From NCBI RefSeq assembly GCF_002741945.1, contig NZ_MDVN01000022.1, positions 806,001 to 870,000 of the forward strand: 64,000 nt of DNA, given 5' to 3'. How positions within the stretch are numbered: position 1 is the first letter of the stretch; the number at the start of each line of letters is the position of its first letter. The notes below the pieces were generated by a model. That model was not told the origin of the DNA, did not search any database, and saw only the letters and a program-made list of their open reading frames with translations. Positions 35,771 to 44,886 of this stretch are shown here, piece by piece. The DNA is from Gaetbulibacter sp. 4G1. GTDB taxonomy: Bacteria > Bacteroidota > Bacteroidia > Flavobacteriales > Flavobacteriaceae. The translations under genes and the position numbers were made by a program.

Positions 35771-36799
35771 TTAACTATTATATTCTTTTACAGCATCAAT
35801 AAACGCTTTAGCATTATCTAAGGGAATATTAGGTAAAATACCATGCCCTAGGTTTACAATGTATTTGTCTTTACCAAAGTCGTTAATCATTTGATGCACC
35901 ATTTTCTTTATCTCAGCAGGTGGAGACAACAGCCTTGATGGATCGAAATTACCTTGAAGTGTTATATTACCACCAGTTAAATAACGTGCATTTCGTGCAG
36001 AACATGTCCAGTCTATCCCTAAAGCGGAAGCATTAGATTTTGCCATATCTCCAAGCGCAAACCAACATCCCTTTCCAAAAGCAATTACAGGTGCATCATC
36101 TTTTAAAGCTTCTATAATTTGGTTGATGTATTGCCAAGAAAATTCTTGATAATCAGTTGGAGAAAGCATACCTCCCCAGGAATCGAAAACTTGAACAGCA
36201 TTTACGCCAGCATTTACTTTTTCTTTTAGATAAGCAATTGTTGTGTCGGTTATTTTTTGGAGTAATTGATGTGCTGCTATTGGGTTTGTAAAACAAAACT
36301 CTTTGGCTTTATCAAAATTCTTGCTGCCTTGACCTTGAACACAATAGCAAAGTATCGTCCATGGTGAACCTGCAAAGCCAATTAGAGGAACTTCATCATT
36401 TAATAATTCTTTAGTAGCTTTTATAGCTTGATAAACATAGTCTAACTCAACTTTTACATCTGGCACTATTACATTATCTACATCTTTTTGAGTTCGCACA
36501 GGGTTTGGTAAATACGGGCCAAAATTTGGTTTCATTTGTACCTCGATATTCATAGCTTGTGGAATCACTAAAATATCACTAAACAAAATGGCAGCGTCCA
36601 TTCCGTATCTACGAATAGGTTGCACTGTAATTTCGCTAGCTAATTCTGGAGTTCGACACCGTGTAAAGAAATCGTATTTCTCGCGAATTGCTATAAATTC
36701 TGGTAAGTAACGTCCTGCTTGACGCATCATCCATACTGGAGGGCGATTAACAGCCTCTCCTTTTAGTGCTCTTAAAAATAAATCGTTTTTTATGCTCAT
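35771..36799 (-). CDS. hemE: Uroporphyrinogen decarboxylase
   Basis: 342 residues; removes four acetate carboxyls from uroporphyrinogen III to give coproporphyrinogen III. Signature one is [17 protein letters not shown] near the N-terminus (two substrate-binding arginines) and signature two is [19 protein letters not shown]; the C-terminal [17 protein letters not shown] is typical. Length is normal. It follows hemCD after a 58-base gap that contains a hairpin repeat (36811-36832), and is followed closely by a GNAT gene. Confidence 0.97.
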   Translation of the reverse strand: MSIKNDLFLRALKGEAVNRPPVWMMRQAGRYLPEFIAIREKYDFFTRCRTPELASEITVQPIRRYGMDAAILFSDILVIPQAMNIEVQMKPNFGPYLPNPVRTQKDVDNVIVPDVKVELDYVYQAIKATKELLNDEVPLIGFAGSPWTILCYCVQGQGSKNFDKAKEFCFTNPIAAHQLLQKITDTTIAYLKEKVNAGVNAVQVFDSWGGMLSPTDYQEFSWQYINQIIEALKDDAPVIAFGKGCWFALGDMAKSNASALGIDWTCSARNARYLTGGNITLQGNFDPSRLLSPPAEIKKMVHQMINDFGKDKYIVNLGHGILPNIPLDNAKAFIDAVKEYNS

Positions 36800-36810
36800 A
36801 TTTTTTTTGT

Positions 36811-36832
36811 AATTCTCGCGAAGGCGGGAACC
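36811..36832. repeat. Hairpin repeat between hemCD and hemE
   Basis: AATTCTCGCGAAGGCGGGAACC forms a stem TTCTCGC/GCGGGAA with a GAAG loop (one G-U) and is followed by eight T on the plus strand. I recall similar 'TTCCCGCGAAGGCGGGAA' elements between genes in other flavobacteria. It lies inside the minus-strand heme unit and could adjust hemCD-to-hemE read-through. Confidence 0.45.
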
Positions 36833-36857
36833 TTTTTTTTGTATTGACGCTTATTAT

Positions 36858-38435
36858 TTAAACGTAATTTTCATTAACTAACTCAATGACACTTTCTACA
36901 GTTGGCACTTTAGCAATTCTAACATCCTTAAAATGTTTTTTTGCTTCTTTTGCTGTGGTTTCACCTATACAAAATGCAATAATTTCTTCACTATTTTTTT
37001 GAATATAACTTTGCACTGTTGATGGACTATAAAACATAACACCTTCAATAGAATCATCAATTTTTATAGCATCAAACTTTGTTTGATAGGCTTCAACCTC
37101 GTTAACCTTTATATTATTGGTTTCCAAAATGGTTGGCAAATCATCAAGTCTTAAATTACTGCAAAAATAAGTAACTTCGGTCCCTTCAATATATTCGACT
37201 AAGTACTGTGCTAATTTTTTTGCATTCTTTTCAAAGTGAGTAACTTTGCCAATTTTTTGTTCTATTAACCGCTTTGTACGTCTTCCAACACAGTAAATAT
37301 TTTTAAACTGTAATTCTGCTGCAGAATAATTAGTAACTAAAGACTCAACAGCGTTTTTACTAGTAATAACAACATTTTTAATTTCGTTTTTTAAAAACCT
37401 AGGATGAATTCTATTCAAACTTATTTTTATAAAATCGTTGCTTTCAACTTTTACTTTTTCATGAAATAGTAAGCGTTGACTTTCGGTAAACGATTTTGAG
37501 GAATACACATTGGTTTTCTTATTAGAATGTTTAATGGTGTCCATTAAACGTTTACCGCCACGCTCAATAACAAAATCGGCACAAAATTGGGCTATATCGC
37601 TATGCTCTCCTAATTTTTTTACTCGTGTAACGTCTATACGTTTAGAGCCATTTTCACTTAATAAAACGCCTTTAAAGTTTATTTCTTCGTTCTTAATATA
37701 TGCAAGTGCGCCAATAGGAGCTGTACATCCTCCTTCTAATTTGTTTAAAAACTCACGTTCAATGGTAGTGCAAATCTCAGTTTCCTCATGGTTAAGCTCA
37801 GCACAAATAGTTCTTACTTCTTCGTCTTCTTCTAAAGCAGTAATCATAATAGCTCCTTGAGCAGGTGCAGGAATCATCCAATCTAAATTAATAGCTTCTT
37901 CTGGTCTTATACCTATACGACCAATACCAGCAGCTGCGAAAATGGCGCCATTCCAATTTTCATTATCCTCTAATTTCTGTAAGCGCGAATTCACATTGCC
38001 TCGTAAATCTACAATTGTATGAGTTGGATAACGATTTAGCCACTGTGCTTTTCGGCGTAAGCTACCAGTTGCAATAACCGCTTTTTTAGCACTTAAAAAC
38101 TCTTCGTTATTTTTGTAAACTAAAGTGTCGTTCACGTTCCCGCGTTTTAAAACAGCAGCTTGTACAATTCCTTTTGGTAAAACTGTTGGCACGTCTTTTA
38201 GCGAATGCACAGCAATATCAATGTCATTATTTAACATAGCGATATCTAGAGTGCGTGTAAAAATACCGGTAATCCCTAGCTCGTATAATGGTTTGTCTAA
38301 AACAATATCACCAGTAGCCTTTACAGGAACAAGTTGTGTGCTATGGCCAATGTTTTCAAGTTGTTGTTGTACTATTTTGGCTTGCCATAGTGCTAATTCA
38401 CTATCGCGAGTGCCAATTCTTATGGTTTTAGACAT
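36858..38435 (-). CDS. hemCD: Fused hydroxymethylbilane synthase / uroporphyrinogen-III synthase
   Basis: 525 residues. Residues 1 to about 300 are HemC, which polymerises four porphobilinogens: ARG-rich substrate loops (GTRDSELALWQAKIV, LRGNVNSRLQKL, GSLRRKAQWL) and the dipyrromethane-cofactor cysteine in EGGCTAPIGA near residue 243. From about 305 on is a HemD domain, which closes and inverts ring D: IKNVVITSKNAVESLV, then TYFCSNLRLDDLPTIL, EAYQTKF and GVMFYSPSTVQSY. Separate genes are usual; the fusion channels the unstable hydroxymethylbilane between steps. The start overlaps the hemA end by 8 bases. Confidence 0.94.
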   Translation of the reverse strand: MSKTIRIGTRDSELALWQAKIVQQQLENIGHSTQLVPVKATGDIVLDKPLYELGITGIFTRTLDIAMLNNDIDIAVHSLKDVPTVLPKGIVQAAVLKRGNVNDTLVYKNNEEFLSAKKAVIATGSLRRKAQWLNRYPTHTIVDLRGNVNSRLQKLEDNENWNGAIFAAAGIGRIGIRPEEAINLDWMIPAPAQGAIMITALEEDEEVRTICAELNHEETEICTTIEREFLNKLEGGCTAPIGALAYIKNEEINFKGVLLSENGSKRIDVTRVKKLGEHSDIAQFCADFVIERGGKRLMDTIKHSNKKTNVYSSKSFTESQRLLFHEKVKVESNDFIKISLNRIHPRFLKNEIKNVVITSKNAVESLVTNYSAAELQFKNIYCVGRRTKRLIEQKIGKVTHFEKNAKKLAQYLVEYIEGTEVTYFCSNLRLDDLPTILETNNIKVNEVEAYQTKFDAIKIDDSIEGVMFYSPSTVQSYIQKNSEEIIAFCIGETTAKEAKKHFKDVRIAKVPTVESVIELVNENYV

Positions 38436-39690
38436 TTTTTGTAGAAGGTTCTAACTGAAACACTTTTTTTATAAGTTCAAGACTTTCGTCTGTAGAAATG
38501 TTGTCATCTTTTAAATGATGAGCGAAATGATTTGTGATTTTCTGAATGATGTTATTACTAATTATTTCAGCTTGCTGTTCGTTGAAGTCTGACAACTTTT
38601 TTCGTTGTGTATCTAACTCAGCAACTTTAAAATCGTTTAGTTTATGCTTTAAAGCTTTAATTGTAGGTGCAAATTTTCTGGTTTCTAACCACTCATTAAA
38701 CTCTGTGTTCACATCTTCTATTATAGATTCTGCTAAAGGAATATGCTTTTTCCTTTCCTCTAAAGTTTGATCAGTCATTTTAGATAAATGATCTAAATGA
38801 ACCAAGGATACATTTTCTAGTTCACTTACATTTTCATCTACATTTTTAGGAATCGATAAGTCTAGAATAAGTAATGGATTTGTAGATTGAATAATGTGCT
38901 TGTCTATTGTAGGTCGTTGCGCCCCAGTTGCAACAATTAAAATGTCAGTTGTGTTAATTTCTTCCTGTAAATTAGCATAATCTTTAACAACTAAATTAAA
39001 CTTTCCAGCAATTTGTTCAGCTTTATTTTTCGTTCTGTTTATTAAAGTAATATGCTCATTTTTAGTATGTTTTACAAGGTTTTCGCATGTGTTTCTTCCT
39101 ATTTTTCCAGTGCCAAAAAGAAGAATATTTTTGTTTGAAACACCCTCAATTGTATTTAAAATATATTGAACTGATGCAAATGATACTGAAGTAGCGCCAG
39201 AAGAAATATCGGTTTCGGTTTTAATACGTTTACTAGCTTGAATCACTGCATTTACCAAACGTTCAGAAAATGGGTTTAGCAAACCAAATTTTCTTGAAAG
39301 TTTTGCACTCTTTTTAAGCTGGCTAATAATTTCAAAGTCGCCCAAAATTTGGCTATCTAAACCAGAGCCAACACGAAACATGTGAGCAATAGCTTCCTTG
39401 TTTTTATAAACGTATGCTACTTTTTGAAATTCTTCAACAGTGCCTCTTGTATTATCACAAAGCAATTGAATAAGCTGAAAAGGGTGTTGAGCAAAACCAT
39501 AAATTTCGGTTCTGTTACAGGTTGAGGTTACTACCAAACTTTCAATATCATTTTCTTTGGCTTGATTTATAAGTGCTAACTTCGAATCTTCATCCAAACT
39601 AAAGCGTCCTCTTATTTCGGCATCAGCTTTTTTATAACTTAAACCAATAGAATAAAAGTAATTACTTCTAGATATATTATATTTTTGCAT
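38428..39690 (-). CDS. hemA: Glutamyl-tRNA reductase
   Basis: 420 residues; the first committed step of C5 tetrapyrrole synthesis, reducing glutamyl-tRNA to glutamate-1-semialdehyde with NADPH. The catalytic cysteine is C58 in TSTCNRTEIYG; the NADPH-binding domain has LLFGTGKIGRNTCENL; the C-terminal dimerisation helix follows. The start ATG at 39690 lies 17-25 bases from the predicted transcription start of the TACATTTG promoter at 39714-39745. It leads the minus-strand heme block (hemA-hemCD-hemE and on to hemF-hemB). The next enzyme, HemL, is not in the window. Confidence 0.96.
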   Translation of the reverse strand: MQKYNISRSNYFYSIGLSYKKADAEIRGRFSLDEDSKLALINQAKENDIESLVVTSTCNRTEIYGFAQHPFQLIQLLCDNTRGTVEEFQKVAYVYKNKEAIAHMFRVGSGLDSQILGDFEIISQLKKSAKLSRKFGLLNPFSERLVNAVIQASKRIKTETDISSGATSVSFASVQYILNTIEGVSNKNILLFGTGKIGRNTCENLVKHTKNEHITLINRTKNKAEQIAGKFNLVVKDYANLQEEINTTDILIVATGAQRPTIDKHIIQSTNPLLILDLSIPKNVDENVSELENVSLVHLDHLSKMTDQTLEERKKHIPLAESIIEDVNTEFNEWLETRKFAPTIKALKHKLNDFKVAELDTQRKKLSDFNEQQAEIISNNIIQKITNHFAHHLKDDNISTDESLELIKKVFQLEPSTKNV

Positions 39691-39713
39691 TTAGTGTTTT
39701 GTAATTTCAATAG

Positions 39714-39745
39714 CAAATGTAAATTTATGATTATAAAAAAAACAA
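39714..39745 (-). promoter_or_regulatory. Housekeeping promoter of hemA
   Basis: On the minus strand: TTG (39745-39743), 21-base spacer, TACATTTG (39721-39714), an exact match to TAnnTTTG. The predicted start is near 39707, giving a leader of about 17 nt before hemA. Confidence 0.65.
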
Positions 39746-39799
39746 CGCTAAAAGAACTTTTAATATCGTTTCGAGTTTTTTATGCTTATTTTTTTATAT

Positions 39800-39819
39800 A
39801 ATATGATAAATGTCATATT
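39800..39819. promoter_or_regulatory. Palindromic operator-like site overlapping the AraC-gene promoter
   Basis: AATATGA (39800-39806), six-base spacer, TCATATT (39813-39819), a perfect 7-bp inverted repeat. It overlaps the TATTTTTG -7 element (39816-39823) of the regulator gene and lies between that gene and hemA. Its position is ideal for autorepression or shared control of hemA and the hemH unit. Confidence 0.5.
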
Positions 39820-39879
39820 TTTGTAGTGAAATCAGTGGTTTTTGATTGTTTAGTTTAGAATGAATCTAAATAAAGTAAA

Positions 39880-40779
39880 ATGAATAGTGAGGAAATTGCA
39901 AAAAAAAATGTCGCTAGAGGGGCTTTTGTAGAAACTCAAGTAGATGATGGCTTTTTAGTTTTTACTTATAAGAACGATGATAATCGGGTTCAAAAAGTTA
40001 CAAGACATATAGATAGCGATTACATTCAGTTCCATTTTTGTGTAAAAGGATCGAGTAAATTTATTTTTAATGAAGGCAGATATGCTTTAAATATTCAAGA
40101 AGAAAACTCATTATTACTTTACAATCCACAGCGTGATTTACCTATTGATTTGGAAGTGGATCCAAATTCTTGGATGGTTTCCATTTTAATTTCTATTAAA
40201 AAGTTTCATGGGTTATTTTCTCAAGAGGCTGATTATATTTCATTTTTAAACGAAGATAATAGAGATAAAAAATATTATAAAGATGGTGTTATATCACCTT
40301 CAATGGCAATTGTTTTAAACCAGTTAATAAGTTTTAATCTTAATCAATCTATAAAAAGCCTTTATTTTACAGGAAAAGCATATGAGTTGTTAAGTTTGTA
40401 CTTTAATAGAAGCGAAGATGCAAATGTAGAACAATGCCCCTTTTTGGTTGATGAAACCAATGTAATTAAGATAAGAAAAGCAAAAGATATTGTTATTTCT
40501 AGAATAGCAGAACCGCCTAGTCTACAAGAGCTTGCAGATGAGATAGGATTGAATTTAAAAAAGTTAAAAGAAGGGTTTAAACAAATTTATGGCGACTCGG
40601 TTTTTAGTTTTTTGTTTGATTATAAAATGGAAGTCGCTAGAAAATTATTAGAAGCTGGCGAGCATAATGTAAATGAGGTTGGGCATAAAGTAGGATATAG
40701 TACTTCTAGCCATTTTATTGCTGCTTTTAAAAAGAAATATGGCACAACTCCAAAAAAATATTTAATGTCTCAGACATAA
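39880..40779 (+). CDS. AraC family transcriptional regulator of the heme cluster
   Basis: 299 residues. An N-terminal cupin-like sensor region (about 40-130, VTRHIDSDYIQFHFCVKG) is followed by a C-terminal double helix-turn-helix of AraC type (about 200-299: SLQELADEIGLNLKKLKEGFKQIYGDSVFSFLF and VNEVGHKVGYSTSSHFIAAFKKKYGTTPKKYL). It is divergent from hemA and 9 bases upstream of hemH, so it is well placed to control heme synthesis. A palindrome at 39800-39819 overlaps its promoter. Ligand unknown. Confidence 0.9.
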   Translation: MNSEEIAKKNVARGAFVETQVDDGFLVFTYKNDDNRVQKVTRHIDSDYIQFHFCVKGSSKFIFNEGRYALNIQEENSLLLYNPQRDLPIDLEVDPNSWMVSILISIKKFHGLFSQEADYISFLNEDNRDKKYYKDGVISPSMAIVLNQLISFNLNQSIKSLYFTGKAYELLSLYFNRSEDANVEQCPFLVDETNVIKIRKAKDIVISRIAEPPSLQELADEIGLNLKKLKEGFKQIYGDSVFSFLFDYKMEVARKLLEAGEHNVNEVGHKVGYSTSSHFIAAFKKKYGTTPKKYLMSQT

Positions 40780-40788
40780 AAATTATAT

Positions 40789-41820
40789 ATGAAAGGAATT
40801 TTACTAGTAAACCTTGGCTCTCCAGACAGTCCAGATCCAAAAGATGTAAAAAAATATTTAGGCGAATTTTTAATGGACGAGCGCGTTATCGATATCCCGC
40901 TAGTAGCAAGAACAGCCTTAGTAAAAGGTATTATATTAAATACTAGACCCAAACAATCAGCTGCAGCATATAAAAAAATATGGTGGGACGAGGGTTCACC
41001 ACTTATTGTAATTTCTGAACGACTCCAAAATAAAATTCAACAGCAAGTTGGTGTACCAGTGTCATTAGCAATGCGCTATGGTAGCATGACTATAAAAAAA
41101 GGACTTCAAGAGTTAGTTGATAAAGGTGTAGATGAGGTTTTGCTTTTTCCATTATATCCTCAATTTGCTATGGCAACAACCGAAACTATTACGGTATTAG
41201 CCGAAGAACTTAGGCAACAATATTTCCCAAATATTTCCATTGAATCTGTTCCCGCATTTTATAATAAACCAGATTACATCGAAGTACTTTCAAATTCGAT
41301 AAAAAGTCATTTAGAAAATAAACAAATAGACCATTTATTGTTTTCATACCATGGTGTTCCAGAAAGGCATATTCGAAAAAGCGATGTTACAAAATCGCAT
41401 TGTAAAATAGATGGAAGTTGCTGCGAAACACCAAGCAAAGCGCATGAGTTTTGCTACAGACACCAATGTTTAGAAGTAACAAGATTAGTTGCTAAAAAAC
41501 TTAATTTAAAAGAAGCCACATATTCTACCTCATTTCAATCGCGTTTAGGGTTCGATCCATGGCTATTACCGTATACAGATAGAACTATAGAACGTTTAGG
41601 TAAACAAGGCGTAAAAAACATGGCAATAGTAACTCCTGCTTTTGTGAGCGATTGTTTAGAAACTTTAGAAGAAATAGCGATGGAGGGGCAAGAGATTTTT
41701 CATGAAGTGGGAGGTCAAGATTTTATAACAATACCATGTTTAAATGACGATGTTGCATTTGTTGATTTGTTATCAAATTGGATTAATAAATGGACTAATA
41801 CAAAAATTGAAACCACTTAA
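40789..41820 (+). CDS. hemH: Ferrochelatase
   Basis: 343 residues; inserts Fe2+ into protoporphyrin IX, the last step of heme b synthesis. Key residues: the LLVNLGSPDSP start, the HYGVPE-like FSYHGVPERHIRKSD motif with the catalytic His, SFQSRLGFDPWLLPYTD and the late FVSDCLETLEEI with the conserved Glu. The cluster CKIDGSCCETPS with several cysteines resembles the [2Fe-2S]-binding motif seen in some ferrochelatases, but I cannot confirm it. It follows the AraC regulator by 9 bases, and hemJ starts 2 bases after its stop. Confidence 0.96.
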   Translation: MKGILLVNLGSPDSPDPKDVKKYLGEFLMDERVIDIPLVARTALVKGIILNTRPKQSAAAYKKIWWDEGSPLIVISERLQNKIQQQVGVPVSLAMRYGSMTIKKGLQELVDKGVDEVLLFPLYPQFAMATTETITVLAEELRQQYFPNISIESVPAFYNKPDYIEVLSNSIKSHLENKQIDHLLFSYHGVPERHIRKSDVTKSHCKIDGSCCETPSKAHEFCYRHQCLEVTRLVAKKLNLKEATYSTSFQSRLGFDPWLLPYTDRTIERLGKQGVKNMAIVTPAFVSDCLETLEEIAMEGQEIFHEVGGQDFITIPCLNDDVAFVDLLSNWINKWTNTKIETT

Positions 41821-41822
41821 CC

Positions 41823-42383
41823 ATGGACTATTTTTTAGGGTATTATAATTATATAAAAGCACTGCATCTTATTTTTATAATTACATGGCTTGCAGGATTA
41901 TTTTATATTCCGCGCTTGTTTGTATATCAAATAGAAGCTTTCCATAAACCCTCACCAGAAAAAGAAATTTTAGGAAAACAATTAAAGTTAATGGCAAAAC
42001 GGCTTTGGTATATTATCACTTGGCCATCTGCTATATTAGCAACACTTTTTGCCATTATTCTACTTGTTTTAAACCCCGCTTTACTATATTTAGTTTGGAT
42101 GCAGGTTAAACTAGGCTTTGTGGTATTACTAATTATTTATCACTTAAAAACGCATCAATATTTTAAGCAATTACAAAATGACGTTGTTAAAAAATCATCA
42201 AGTTTTATGCGTATTTGGAACGAAGGAGCAACTCTTATCCTGTTCGCTGTTATCTTTTTAGTCATCTTAAAAAGTGCTATAAACTGGATTTTTGGAGTAT
42301 TAGGCATCATTGTTTTAGGAGTGCTTTTAATGTTAGGATTTAAACTTTATAAAAAAATTAGAGAAAAAAACCCTGAAGCTTAA
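41823..42383 (+). CDS. hemJ: Protoporphyrinogen oxidase HemJ (CopD-like membrane protein)
   Basis: 186 residues with four or so membrane helices (about 10-30, 55-95, 130-150). The N-terminal MDYFLGYYNYIKALHLIFIITWLAGLFYIPRLFVYQIEA, with its conserved His, and the later TWPSAILAT helix are HemJ signatures; HemJ oxidises protoporphyrinogen IX to protoporphyrin IX and replaces HemG/HemY. It starts two bases after hemH, so the two last steps of heme synthesis are co-expressed. It sits in the inner membrane. Confidence 0.9.
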   Translation: MDYFLGYYNYIKALHLIFIITWLAGLFYIPRLFVYQIEAFHKPSPEKEILGKQLKLMAKRLWYIITWPSAILATLFAIILLVLNPALLYLVWMQVKLGFVVLLIIYHLKTHQYFKQLQNDVVKKSSSFMRIWNEGATLILFAVIFLVILKSAINWIFGVLGIIVLGVLLMLGFKLYKKIREKNPEA

Positions 42384-42392
42384 TTTATTATA

Positions 42393-42476
42393 GCGTTACC
42401 CTATCGGGTCGGGCTATTCAATACAATCTTTTTACTCGTGCCTCATAAAAAGGATTTCCTTTTCTATCCCTAACGC
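42393..42476. repeat. 84-bp imperfect palindrome of a type repeated in flavobacteria
   Basis: GCGTTA at 42393-42398 is mirrored by TAACGC at 42471-42476; inside are TATCGGGTCGGGC and the small stem AAAAGGATTTCCTTTT. I recall closely similar elements (GCGTTACCC...CGGGTCGGGC...AAAGGATTTCC...CCTAACGC) as dispersed intergenic repeats in other flavobacterial genomes. It follows hemJ and may aid termination. Only one copy is present here. Confidence 0.5.
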
Positions 42477-42565
42477 ACCTATCTACTAAGTTCTGTTTTT
42501 TTTAAATCAACCTAAAGCTGTTTGGTTTGATTATTGCTATATTTATGCAATCGCAAAACCTCTAA

Positions 42566-44053
42566 ATGAAACTAAAAAAGCTCTCTTTACGTACACGTAT
42601 TTTTTTAACCATGATTTTGCTGGTGCTATTGGCGTCTATACTTATTGCTGTTATAGCCATTTATCAATACAAAGAAGAAACCAAAGATTATCACAAACAA
42701 CGGTTAGAGCGTAAAGAACAAAGTATAAAAACACACATAAATAGAGTTTTAAATAGTAGACAAAATACATGGGAAATTAAAACAGAAAATGTTCCATTAA
42801 TTTTTAAAGAGGAGATATCGAATATTGCCGAAATACATAGACTTCAAATAAATTTGTACGATTTAGAAGGGTCTCTTTTAATCACATCAAGAGCAAACTT
42901 ACAGCCAAATTTAAAAGATAAATGTATTGATGCAGAGATTCTAAATAAAATATCAAACACTGTAGAACTAAATAGCATAACTGGATTAGCAGAGCATAGG
43001 TATGTTGATAAGCATCAAGAAAACGGCGAAACGTTTCAATCATCATATACTTTTATTAAAGATCAAAAATCTAAGTCGTTAGCCATATTAAATATTCCGT
43101 ATTTAGAGAAAGACGATTTTCTTTCTAAAGAACTTAATGAATTTCTTGAACGAATAACTTATGCCTATTTGTTTGTTTTACTTATGGCAATTGGAGTTGC
43201 GTTTTTACTATCAAAATATATTACAAAATCGTTAAAAACCATTAGCGATAAAATTAACGCAACACGATTAGAAAAACGCAACGAAAAAATTGATATTGAT
43301 GACACAAGCGAAGAAATTTCAACACTTGTAAAATCATATAATAGTATGATTGACGAGCTTGAAGAAAGTGCGGTACAGTTAGCCAAAAGCGAACGAGAGC
43401 AAGCTTGGAGAGAAATGGCAAAACAAGTAGCGCACGAAATTAAAAACCCATTAACACCAATGCGTTTAACGGTACAGAATTTTCAACGAAAGTTTAACCC
43501 AGAAGAAGAAAATATTCATAAAAAAGTTGATGAATACAGTAAAACGCTAATTCAGCAAATAGATACTATGAGCTCTATTGCTTCAGCATTTTCCAACTTT
43601 GCGAAAATGCCAGCACAGCAAAATGAGACCTTAAATGTGGTAAACATTGTTAAGCTAGCTTTAGATATTTTTAATGAAGATTATATTCACTTTCAAGCTG
43701 AAGAAGAAGAAATTATTGCCAAGTTAGATAGAACACAGCTTATTAGAGTGGTAACTAATTTAGTAAAAAACGGAATTCAATCCATACCAGAAGGCAAGGA
43801 GCATCCTAGCGTGGTTATTCAAGTAACTTCAGAAAATAATCATGTTAATATCATAGTTTCAGATAACGGGAAAGGCATTTCTGAAGAAAACAAATCGAAA
43901 GTTTTCGAACCTAAGTTTACTACAAAAACGAGTGGTATGGGACTCGGTTTAGCTATGGTACAAAATATTGTTGAAACTTATAAGGGAAGCATTACATTTA
44001 CATCAGAAAAAGATAAAGGGACAGTGTTTAAAGTATCTTTTCCAAAAGAATAA
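42566..44053 (+). CDS. NtrY-like sensor histidine kinase
   Basis: 495 residues. Two membrane helices (about 12-33 and 195-220) bracket a periplasmic sensor region; a HAMP domain follows (about 218-270), then the HisKA dimerisation domain with H290 in AKQVAHEIKNPLTPMRL, and an ATPase domain with N, G1 and G2 boxes (LVKNGIQSIP, VSDNGKGISEE, TSGMGLGLAMVQNIVE). The EQAWREMAKQVAHEIKNPLTPMRL wording is typical of NtrY-type kinases. No response regulator lies next to it, so the partner is elsewhere. The enoyl-CoA hydratase follows after four bases. Confidence 0.92.
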   Translation: MKLKKLSLRTRIFLTMILLVLLASILIAVIAIYQYKEETKDYHKQRLERKEQSIKTHINRVLNSRQNTWEIKTENVPLIFKEEISNIAEIHRLQINLYDLEGSLLITSRANLQPNLKDKCIDAEILNKISNTVELNSITGLAEHRYVDKHQENGETFQSSYTFIKDQKSKSLAILNIPYLEKDDFLSKELNEFLERITYAYLFVLLMAIGVAFLLSKYITKSLKTISDKINATRLEKRNEKIDIDDTSEEISTLVKSYNSMIDELEESAVQLAKSEREQAWREMAKQVAHEIKNPLTPMRLTVQNFQRKFNPEEENIHKKVDEYSKTLIQQIDTMSSIASAFSNFAKMPAQQNETLNVVNIVKLALDIFNEDYIHFQAEEEEIIAKLDRTQLIRVVTNLVKNGIQSIPEGKEHPSVVIQVTSENNHVNIIVSDNGKGISEENKSKVFEPKFTTKTSGMGLGLAMVQNIVETYKGSITFTSEKDKGTVFKVSFPKE

Positions 44054-44057
44054 AATT

Positions 44058-44840
44058 ATGAATTACGAAAACATTTTAACGTCGTTTCAAAACGGAATTA
44101 CAATTATAACCATAAATCGCCCAACAAAATTAAACGCTTTAAATAAGGCAACAATTAAAGAATTACATGAGGCTTTTAAAAGTGCTAATGACGATATAAA
44201 CACAAAAGTTATTATTGTAACCGGTAGCGGCGAAAAAGCATTTGTTGCTGGAGCAGATATTTCTGAATTTGCTGATTACGATTCTAAAAAAGGTAAAAAA
44301 CTAGCTAAAAAAGGACAAGAGCTGTTGTTTAATTTTGTTGAAAATTTATCTACGCCAACTATTGCTGCCGTTAACGGTTTTGCTCTTGGAGGAGGTTTAG
44401 AATTGGCCATGGCTTGCCATTTTAGAGTTGCTAGTAGCAATGCAAAAATGGGCTTGCCAGAAGTATCGCTTGGGGTTATTCCAGGTTATGGAGGTACACA
44501 GCGTTTACCTCAATTAATTGGCAAGGGACGCGCTATGGAACTTATTATGACGGCAGGTATGATAGATGCTAACCAAGCACTTAATTATGGTTTGGTAAAT
44601 CATGTAACTACTCCAGAAGAATTGCTACCACAATGCGAGAAAATAGCAGGCAAAATAGCACGTAATTCTTCAGTGGCTATTAGCGCAGCAATTAAAGCAA
44701 TTAACGCCAATTTTAAAGACGGTTTAGATGGTTTCGAGGTTGAAATTTCAGAATTTGGTGATTGTTTTGATACCCCAGATTTTACCGAAGGCACTACCGC
44801 TTTTTTGCAAAAACGAAAAGCTGACTTTCCTGGGAGATAG
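44058..44840 (+). CDS. Enoyl-CoA hydratase/isomerase family protein
   Basis: 260 residues from the ATG at 44058 (MNYENILTSF); an upstream ATG at 43968 lies within the kinase gene. The crotonase fold is clear: ITINRPTKLNALN, the oxyanion-hole segments VAGADISEFA and NGFALGGGLELAMACHFRVA, and the two glutamates of hydratase catalysis (in the GGLELA and GLPEVSLGVIPGYGGTQRLP regions). It most likely hydrates trans-2-enoyl-CoA in fatty acid oxidation, though short-chain hydratases such as crotonase fit equally. Only four bases separate it from the kinase stop. Confidence 0.92.
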   Translation: MNYENILTSFQNGITIITINRPTKLNALNKATIKELHEAFKSANDDINTKVIIVTGSGEKAFVAGADISEFADYDSKKGKKLAKKGQELLFNFVENLSTPTIAAVNGFALGGGLELAMACHFRVASSNAKMGLPEVSLGVIPGYGGTQRLPQLIGKGRAMELIMTAGMIDANQALNYGLVNHVTTPEELLPQCEKIAGKIARNSSVAISAAIKAINANFKDGLDGFEVEISEFGDCFDTPDFTEGTTAFLQKRKADFPGR

Positions 44841-44886
44841 AGATATACCTTTAAGTTGTTAAGAATAATTACTATTATTTTAAAAG

